Shown piece after piece: positions 58,232 through 64,000 of a DNA stretch of 64,000 bases. Location: assembly GCA_902597875.1 (NCBI GenBank), contig CACJZK010000003.1, positions 87,850 to 151,849 of the forward strand, read 5' to 3'. Position numbers and translations under genes: made by a program. This stretch comes from an uncultured Pelagibacteraceae bacterium (GTDB lineage: Bacteria; Pseudomonadota; Alphaproteobacteria; Pelagibacterales; Pelagibacteraceae). Numbering within the stretch: the stretch's first letter is position 1; each line of letters starts with the position of its first letter. Below the pieces are notes generated by a model, which worked only from the letters and a program-made list of their open reading frames with translations, searched no databases and was not told the DNA's origin.

Positions 58232-59945
58232 AAACTTTAACAAAAATCAAAAAAGTTTTTATTTTGAAGATTATATAGAAACAAATTTAAAACAAAAAAA
58301 TATTTCAAAATCTTTAATATCTGAAGATAGAATTTATTTACTTTTTTTTTTATTTTTTTGTTTAATTACGATATTTTCAATAAAGATTACTGCCATTTCA
58401 ATGAAAGAACCTCGATTACTTTTAGCAAAAAAAAATAATTTCAGTTTTTTACCATTGAGAAAGGATATTATAGATAGAAATGGAGAATTAATATCTAGGA
58501 ATATTAAAATATATCATGCTGCAATCAAACCAGATTTAATTAAAGATAAAAATAAATTTTTACTTAATATTAAATTAAATTTTCCAGAAATTTCTCAAGA
58601 TAAATTAAAAAAAAAATTATTAAAAAATAAGTATTTTTACATAAAAAAACGTCTAACTGCAGATGAAAAGAATAAACTTTGGTCGTTAGGTGAGAAAGGC
58701 ATTATATTTGAGTCTACGCAATCTCGTATATATCCTCATGCTGAACTTTATAGTCATATCTTAGGTCAGATAGATGACGATAATTATGGAATATCGGGAG
58801 TAGAGAGTTATTTCGACAAGGAGTTAAAAAATACTCAAAGTATTAAAGAACCTCTTAAACTCACGTTGGACACTAATTTGCAATTTCTAATTAAAAAGGA
58901 ATTAGAAAATTCTCTTAAAGATTTTCAAGCCAAAGGTGCTGGGGGTTTATTGATGGATGTTCAAACCGGAGAAGTATTATCACTAGTTTCATTACCTGAT
59001 TATAACATTAATATGCGCAATCAAATTACTCATTCAGATTACACGAACAAAATAACCAAAGGAATTTTTGAATTAGGTTCAATATTTAAAACTTTTACCA
59101 TAGCCTTAGCTTTAGAAAAAAATTTATACACTCCTGAAACAATTATTGAAAATATTCCTAACAATATTAAGTGTTCTAAATATACAATTTCTGAACATGA
59201 TGAATTACCTAAAAATCTTTCTATTGAAGAGATTTTAATAAGATCATCTAATATTGGATCAGCTATGATAGCGCAAAATATAGGAGAGGAAAATTTTAAA
59301 GAATTCCTAAAAAAGTTAAAATTACTAGATACACTTGAGTTTGAGCTAGATGAAGTTGGTAGACCAATAAAATTTAATTGGGATAAATGTAAATTAGAGA
59401 CTGTTTCTTTTGGACACGGTATTACAACTACCCCTCTACAAGCTGCTACCGCATACGCAGCTATGTCTAACGGAGGTTATTTAGTAAAACCAACTTTAAG
59501 GTTTAATAATAATATTGAGGCTGAGAGAAATAGAGTAATTTCTTCTAAAACTAGCGAAGAAATTAATTCTATCCTTAGAAAAGTTGTGACTCACGAGCAT
59601 GGAACAGCAAGCCTAGCTAATATATTTGGTTTTGATGTTGGAGGAAAAACAGGTACAGCAAGAAAAAATAATTACGGAGAGTATTCCAAAAAGAAATTAA
59701 ATACTTTTATATCCGTATTTCCAATGCACGAACCAAAGTATGTACTATTAGTTTTGCTTGATGAACCCAAACCTGCCCCTAAATTGGTATATAATTATCG
59801 GGGACAAAAAATATACACTAATAGAGATGAAGCAGGCTGGAATTCTGTTTACGTCGCTGGCAAAATTATAAAAAAAATTGGACCTATTTTAGCCATAAAT
59901 AACAACCAAGTTTATAACAACCATGTTGTTAAAAAACTTAATTAA
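58206..59945 (+). CDS. ftsI: division-specific transpeptidase FtsI (PBP3)
   Basis: A 579-residue class B penicillin-binding protein. A single N-terminal anchor (about 45-65) is followed by the pedestal domain (IIDRNGELISRNIKIYHAAIKPDLI, YPHAELYSHILGQ) and the transpeptidase domain with the three active-site motifs: SIFK (ELGSIFKTF), SSN (RSSNIGSAM) and KTGTA (GGKTGTARK). It crosslinks septal peptidoglycan. The start overlaps ftsL by 26 bp and the end overlaps murEF by 23 bp. Confidence 0.96.
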   Translation: MRKTQKKNKNFNKNQKSFYFEDYIETNLKQKNISKSLISEDRIYLLFFLFFCLITIFSIKITAISMKEPRLLLAKKNNFSFLPLRKDIIDRNGELISRNIKIYHAAIKPDLIKDKNKFLLNIKLNFPEISQDKLKKKLLKNKYFYIKKRLTADEKNKLWSLGEKGIIFESTQSRIYPHAELYSHILGQIDDDNYGISGVESYFDKELKNTQSIKEPLKLTLDTNLQFLIKKELENSLKDFQAKGAGGLLMDVQTGEVLSLVSLPDYNINMRNQITHSDYTNKITKGIFELGSIFKTFTIALALEKNLYTPETIIENIPNNIKCSKYTISEHDELPKNLSIEEILIRSSNIGSAMIAQNIGEENFKEFLKKLKLLDTLEFELDEVGRPIKFNWDKCKLETVSFGHGITTTPLQAATAYAAMSNGGYLVKPTLRFNNNIEAERNRVISSKTSEEINSILRKVVTHEHGTASLANIFGFDVGGKTGTARKNNYGEYSKKKLNTFISVFPMHEPKYVLLVLLDEPKPAPKLVYNYRGQKIYTNRDEAGWNSVYVAGKIIKKIGPILAINNNQVYNNHVVKKLN

Positions 59946-62709
59946 AAATATCCAGCCTAAAGTCAAGACTATCAATATTAACAATTTGTCTCTAGATAGC
60001 AGAAAAGTAAGAAAAGGTGATTTATTTTTTGCTCTGAAAGGATGTAAACTTAACGGAAATTCTTTTATTTCTCACGCAATTTCTAATGGCGCAAAAGCTA
60101 TCGTTTGTTCTAAAAATACAAAAGTTAAAATAAAAAAAAAAATCCCTCTAATAAAAGTCAGGAACGTAAGAAAATCTTTAGCCTATGCTTGCTCAAAATT
60201 TTATAGAAAAAAACCAAACAATATAATAGCTGTAACTGGGACAAATGGAAAAAGCTCTGTTGCAGATTTTTATTATCAAATTTTAGAAAAAAATATGATT
60301 CCCGTAGCCTCTATTGGAACCCTAGGGATAAAAAGACTCGGGAAAATAAAAAAAACTAATTTAACTTCTTTAGATATTATTTCTTTGCATGAAGAGCTTG
60401 CTAATTTGAAAAGATTAGGAATTAACAACGTTATTATTGAAGCATCAAGCCACGGATTATTACAAGGTAGACTTGATGGTATTAAATTTAAATTAGGAAT
60501 ATTTACAAATTTTAGTCAAGACCACCTCGATTACCATAAAAATATGAAAAATTATTTTGATGCAAAAATGGTACTTTTTAGAAATTTGTTACCAAAAGGC
60601 AGCCCTATTATTTTAGACAAAGAAGATAAAAAATTTTCAATTTTAAAAAGAATAGCTATTAAAAGGAGGCTTAGAATATTAGAAATTAATAAAAACCTTA
60701 AAATTGATCTAAATCAGACTCTGTTTATAGGAAAGTTTCAAATTAAAAATATTTTAATGTCAGTTCTCGCAGCTAAAGCCACTGGTTTAAAAATTCAAAA
60801 AATTATTTCAAAGATAAAAAGTTTAAAAAATGTAAACGGTAGGCTAGAACTAATTAAAATCTTGCCAAACAAAGCAAAAATATTTGTTGATTTTGCCCAT
60901 ACTCCTGATGCTTTAAAAACTGTTCTTAACGCTTTAAAAATTCAATTCGGTAAGAATATTTCGTTAGTTTTTGGTTGTGGTGGCGAACGAGATATAAAGA
61001 AAAGAAAAGACATGGCAAACATTGCAAAAAATTTTTGTGAGAAAATTTATGTTACTGACGATAATCCAAGAAGAGAAAATCCACAAAGAATCAGAAGAAT
61101 GATTACAAAAGAGTTAAAAAATAAAAATTTTTTTGAGATAGGCAACAGAGCTAAAGCAATAAAATTATCAATTTTAAATTCAGAACCGTCAGAAATAATT
61201 TTGGTTGCAGGAAAAGGCCATGAAATAACGCAGGACTATGGCGATAAGATTATTAAAGTTTCCGACAAATCAATTATAAAAAAAACTTCAACAAAAAAAT
61301 TAAAATTTAGAAAAAATAATTTTAACGAATATTTTAACTCAAGAATATTAAAAAAAATTATAAATAAAAATAAGACATTTAAATTTGAAGGAGTATCTAT
61401 AAACTCTAAGGACATAAAAAGAAAAAATCTTTTTATAGCAATTAAAGGAAAAAAAAGAGATGGTCACAATTATCTTCATGAAGCCATAAAGAAAGGATCT
61501 AATTATTGCGTCATTTCTAAAAAAATTGGTTCTAATATTTCCAACAAATTTATTAAATGTAAAAACACTTATAATTTTTTGTGTAAGTTGGCTAGATTAA
61601 AAAGAAAAAATTTAAAAACAGAAATTATTGCAATTACAGGCAGCTCAGGTAAAACAACTTTAAAAAATTTATTAGGAAATATTTTAAAAATTTACGGTCC
61701 TACGTATTATTCTCCAAAATCATTTAATAATAGTTATGGAGTCCCATTAAGCTTATCTAACTTAGAACATTCTCATAAATATGGTGTTTTTGAAATAGGA
61801 ATGAGTCATTCAGGTGAGATTAATAATTTGTCAAAAATGACTAGACCGAAAGTTGGAATCATTACAAATGTTGCTGAGGCCCATATTGAAAATTTTAAAA
61901 ATATTACTGGAATTGCAAAAGCAAAAAGTGAAATTATAAATAACATTGAGCCTGGTGGAACTATAATTCTTAATAGAGATGATAAATTTTTTAATTATAT
62001 GAAAAATAAGGCAATCAAAAAAAAAATAAACTTATTATCTTTTGGTTTTTCAAAAAATTCAGATATCCGATTAATAAAAATAAAAAAATTAAAAAAAAAT
62101 TTCTCTCTTAAAATTAAAGCGGTAGATGAATATTTAAATATTAAAACTAAAGATATTAATAATCCAAATATTTACAATATTTTATGCTGTATTGCAGTGT
62201 TAAAAATTTTTAATTTAGAAATTGATATGATTAAAAACTTTTTTACTTTTACATATTTTTTAGTGGGTAGAGGAAAAATTCACAAAGTTAAAAGATTTAA
62301 AACTTATTTTAAACTTATAGATGAGAGCTATAATGCAAATCCTCTTTCTGTTAAAAATGCATTATTAAATCTATCAAAAATAAAAAACAAAAACTCCAAA
62401 AAGTACGTTTTGCTGGGGGATATGCTAGAATTAGGCAATAGGTCAGAATTTTACCATAAAAATCTGTCAAAAATTATTAACAATACTGATATAGACAAAG
62501 TATTTGTATATGGAAATAAAGTGTTAAAAACTTATAAATACATATCTCAAAAAAAACAGGGAAATATTCTACAAAATAAAAATGACTTTGATGAAGTATT
62601 CTCAGAATTAATTAAAAAAAATGATTATTTAATGATTAAAGGTTCAAACGCAACTGGATTAAACAAATTATCAGAGAATATTATTAAAGGAGTAAAAAAT
62701 GTTATTTAG
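59923..62709 (+). CDS. murEF: fused MurE-MurF: UDP-MurNAc-tripeptide ligase plus D-Ala-D-Ala adding enzyme
   Basis: A single 928-residue frame joins two Mur ligases. The MurE half (about 1-455) has the P-loop TGTNGKSS (105-112), carbamoylatable Lys215 (YFDAKMVLF), NFSQDHLDYH, and DNPR at 380-383, the motif for meso-diaminopimelate. The MurF half (about 465-928) has P-loop TGSSGKTT (572-579), FEIGMSHSGEI, ITNVAEAHIENF and DESYNANPLS. It would add both diaminopimelate and D-Ala-D-Ala to the cytoplasmic precursor. No stop or frameshift lies in the junction, so this is a true fusion. mraY overlaps the end by 11 bp. Confidence 0.95.
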   Translation: MLLKNLIKNIQPKVKTININNLSLDSRKVRKGDLFFALKGCKLNGNSFISHAISNGAKAIVCSKNTKVKIKKKIPLIKVRNVRKSLAYACSKFYRKKPNNIIAVTGTNGKSSVADFYYQILEKNMIPVASIGTLGIKRLGKIKKTNLTSLDIISLHEELANLKRLGINNVIIEASSHGLLQGRLDGIKFKLGIFTNFSQDHLDYHKNMKNYFDAKMVLFRNLLPKGSPIILDKEDKKFSILKRIAIKRRLRILEINKNLKIDLNQTLFIGKFQIKNILMSVLAAKATGLKIQKIISKIKSLKNVNGRLELIKILPNKAKIFVDFAHTPDALKTVLNALKIQFGKNISLVFGCGGERDIKKRKDMANIAKNFCEKIYVTDDNPRRENPQRIRRMITKELKNKNFFEIGNRAKAIKLSILNSEPSEIILVAGKGHEITQDYGDKIIKVSDKSIIKKTSTKKLKFRKNNFNEYFNSRILKKIINKNKTFKFEGVSINSKDIKRKNLFIAIKGKKRDGHNYLHEAIKKGSNYCVISKKIGSNISNKFIKCKNTYNFLCKLARLKRKNLKTEIIAITGSSGKTTLKNLLGNILKIYGPTYYSPKSFNNSYGVPLSLSNLEHSHKYGVFEIGMSHSGEINNLSKMTRPKVGIITNVAEAHIENFKNITGIAKAKSEIINNIEPGGTIILNRDDKFFNYMKNKAIKKKINLLSFGFSKNSDIRLIKIKKLKKNFSLKIKAVDEYLNIKTKDINNPNIYNILCCIAVLKIFNLEIDMIKNFFTFTYFLVGRGKIHKVKRFKTYFKLIDESYNANPLSVKNALLNLSKIKNKNSKKYVLLGDMLELGNRSEFYHKNLSKIINNTDIDKVFVYGNKVLKTYKYISQKKQGNILQNKNDFDEVFSELIKKNDYLMIKGSNATGLNKLSENIIKGVKNVI

Positions 62710-63784
62710 TTTTTTAACTTCCTTGATTGAAAATTATTCATTTTTAAATGTATTCAAATATTTAACTTTCAGAACTGGTTTGTCGCTAATCACTTCTTTG
62801 GTAGTCGTTTTTTTAATAGGAGGCCCCTTAATTAAAATTTTTTCAAGAAATCAAATAGCTGGGCCAATTAGACAAGATGGACCCATAGATCATATAATAA
62901 AAAAATCTGGTACACCAACCATGGGAGGTGTAATTATTATAATTGGAATGATCTCTAGTACTTTAATGTGGGCCGACTTAAATAATATATTTATATGGAC
63001 ACTAGTGTTTGTTTCTTTAGGTTTAGGAATTTTGGGTTTTGTAGATGATTTATTAAAAATCAAGTTTGAAAATTCAAGAGGATTAAATTCTAAGCTTAAG
63101 TTTTTAGGTCAATTAATTATTAGCTTAATAGCAATTTATATTTTGCTAAATCATTCCGATCATAACTATCTATATAATCTTTATTTTCCTTTTTTTAAAA
63201 ATCTAATACTTCATATGGGATTGTTTTTTATTCCCTTTGCATTATTTGTAATTGTAGGATCCTCAAATGCAGTAAACCTCACGGATGGACTTGATGGTTT
63301 AGCCACAGTTCCAGTAATGCTAGTTGCTATTTCTTTCACGCTTATAAGCTACGTTGTAGGAAATGTGATTTTTTCAGAATATTTACAAATTCAATATATA
63401 CCTGGAGTTGGAGAGATCTCAATTTTTTGTGGTTCAATAGTTGGATCATGTTTAGGATTTTTGTGGTTTAATGCACCACCTGCAAAAATATTTATGGGGG
63501 ATACTGGCTCTTTATCTCTTGGTGGTTCTTTAGCAGCAGTTGCTATAATTGTTAAACATGAGATAGTATTAGCAATAATTGGTGGGTTGTTTGTTTTAGA
63601 AACTGTTTCCGTAATTATTCAAGTAGTTTCCTTTAAATTAACTGGCAAAAGAGTCTTTAAGATGGCTCCGATACACCATCATTTTGAAAAAAAGGGGTGG
63701 GCAGAGTCCACTATAGTTATAAGATTTTGGATAATTTCAATTATTTTAGCATTAATAGGACTTGCTACACTTAAATTACGTTAA
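62699..63784 (+). CDS. mraY: phospho-N-acetylmuramoyl-pentapeptide transferase
   Basis: A 361-residue ten-helix membrane enzyme that makes lipid I by moving phospho-MurNAc-pentapeptide to undecaprenyl phosphate. Motifs: KSGTPTMGGVIII, FVDDLLKI (first Asp pair), NLTDGLDGLA, FNAPPAKIFMGDTGSLSLG and the C-terminal PIHHHFEKKGWAES. It begins 11 bp inside the murEF end and is followed by murD after 3 bp. Confidence 0.98.
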   Translation: MLFSFLTSLIENYSFLNVFKYLTFRTGLSLITSLVVVFLIGGPLIKIFSRNQIAGPIRQDGPIDHIIKKSGTPTMGGVIIIIGMISSTLMWADLNNIFIWTLVFVSLGLGILGFVDDLLKIKFENSRGLNSKLKFLGQLIISLIAIYILLNHSDHNYLYNLYFPFFKNLILHMGLFFIPFALFVIVGSSNAVNLTDGLDGLATVPVMLVAISFTLISYVVGNVIFSEYLQIQYIPGVGEISIFCGSIVGSCLGFLWFNAPPAKIFMGDTGSLSLGGSLAAVAIIVKHEIVLAIIGGLFVLETVSVIIQVVSFKLTGKRVFKMAPIHHHFEKKGWAESTIVIRFWIISIILALIGLATLKLR

Positions 63785-63787
63785 TTA

Positions 63788-64000
63788 ATGGAAACATTAA
63801 AAACACTACGTAAAAAAAAATTTGTAATTTATGGTTATGGGATAACTGGAGTTTCAGTTATTCAATTTTTTAAAAAAAATAAGATAAAGAATTTTGATGT
63901 TTGGGATGATAATCAAAAAAAAAATAATTTATTTAACAAAAAAATAAATAGCAGCAAATTCTTAAAATTATTATACAAAAGTGATTATATAGTTAAAAGC
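63788..64000 (+). CDS. murD: UDP-MurNAc-L-alanine:D-glutamate ligase MurD (N-terminal part, cut by window edge)
   Basis: An ATG at 63788 opens a frame of 71 codons that runs out of the window. The N-terminal Rossmann start FVIYGYGITGVSVIQFFKKNKI, then DVWDDNQ, matches the UDP-binding domain of MurD, which adds D-glutamate to UDP-MurNAc-L-Ala. Its place after mraY is the normal one. The catalytic part is outside the window. Confidence 0.85.
   Translation, partial: METLKTLRKKKFVIYGYGITGVSVIQFFKKNKIKNFDVWDDNQKKNNLFNKKINSSKFLKLLYKSDYIVKS

Overview
The window is a gene-dense, strongly AT-rich stretch of a free-living, streamlined alphaproteobacterium, most likely of the SAR11 (Pelagibacterales) type or a similar marine lineage. 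Supporting signs are the class I lysyl-tRNA synthetase, the cobS-cobT-J-domain-bolA group, petABC, the divergent carAB / yqeY-dnaG-rpoD arrangement, the FtsZ tail ending in an IPAFLRKQ-type peptide, and a lysine/isoleucine/asparagine-rich proteome. Almost everything is core metabolism or information processing. No insertion sequence, prophage, integrase, CRISPR array or long repeat is visible. Species assignment is inference.

Layout. 1-3511 (minus): NlpC/P60 peptidase (cut by the window edge), AmpG-like permease, TrkH. 3601-7177 (plus): class I LysRS, pyrD, rpmB, queuosine-precursor transporter. 7174-10473 (minus): cobT, cobS, J-domain protein; bolA diverges from them. 10741-12358 (minus): aroB, aroK. 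12432-18803 (plus): small membrane protein, large secreted protein of unknown function, def, fmt, truA, ispE, tRNA-Gln, CCA-adding enzyme. 18783-20523 (minus): greA, hemF, trmL. 20607-23167 (plus): the cytochrome bc1 operon petABC. 23144-29170 (minus): lgt, midA-like, pgeF, prs, rplY, pth, ychF. 29224-31851: ubiK (plus), then a MarR / OmpR-type regulator / histidine kinase operon (minus) resembling petP-petR. 31929-40739: ilvE, aspC (plus) and pgsA, uvrC, folB, a pteridine-reductase-like SDR, uvrB and a crystallin J1-like protein (minus). 40742-43325: trxB (minus), ELM1-family protein and 2OG-Fe(II) oxygenase (plus). 43322-52118: carA-carB (minus) divergent from yqeY-dnaG-rpoD-tRNA(CAT). 52132-54318: mlaA-mlaC (minus), AmiD-type amidase (plus). 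54361-54716: RNase P RNA. 54926-64000: the division/cell-wall cluster mraZ-ftsZ-rsmH-ftsL-ftsI-murEF-mraY-murD, running off the right edge.

Points of interest. The division cluster has ftsZ moved to second place, directly after mraZ, and carries a single fused MurE-MurF protein. The mraZ promoter contains three 10-bp-phased CCCA boxes that match the known MraZ binding pattern and overlap the -10 hexamer. A perfect 14-bp palindrome lies in the marR-ilvE gap inside the ilvE promoter. The cobST chelatase pair occurs with no cobalamin genes nearby. carA lacks an ATG start, and its promoter overlaps the yqeY-dnaG-rpoD promoter head-to-head. A crystallin J1-like ADP-ribosylglycohydrolase relative has lost the family's metal ligands.

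Compaction is extreme. Seven of eight convergent protein-gene pairs overlap at their 3' ends, leaving no room for conventional terminators, and several predicted promoters sit so close to their genes that the mRNAs would be nearly leaderless.
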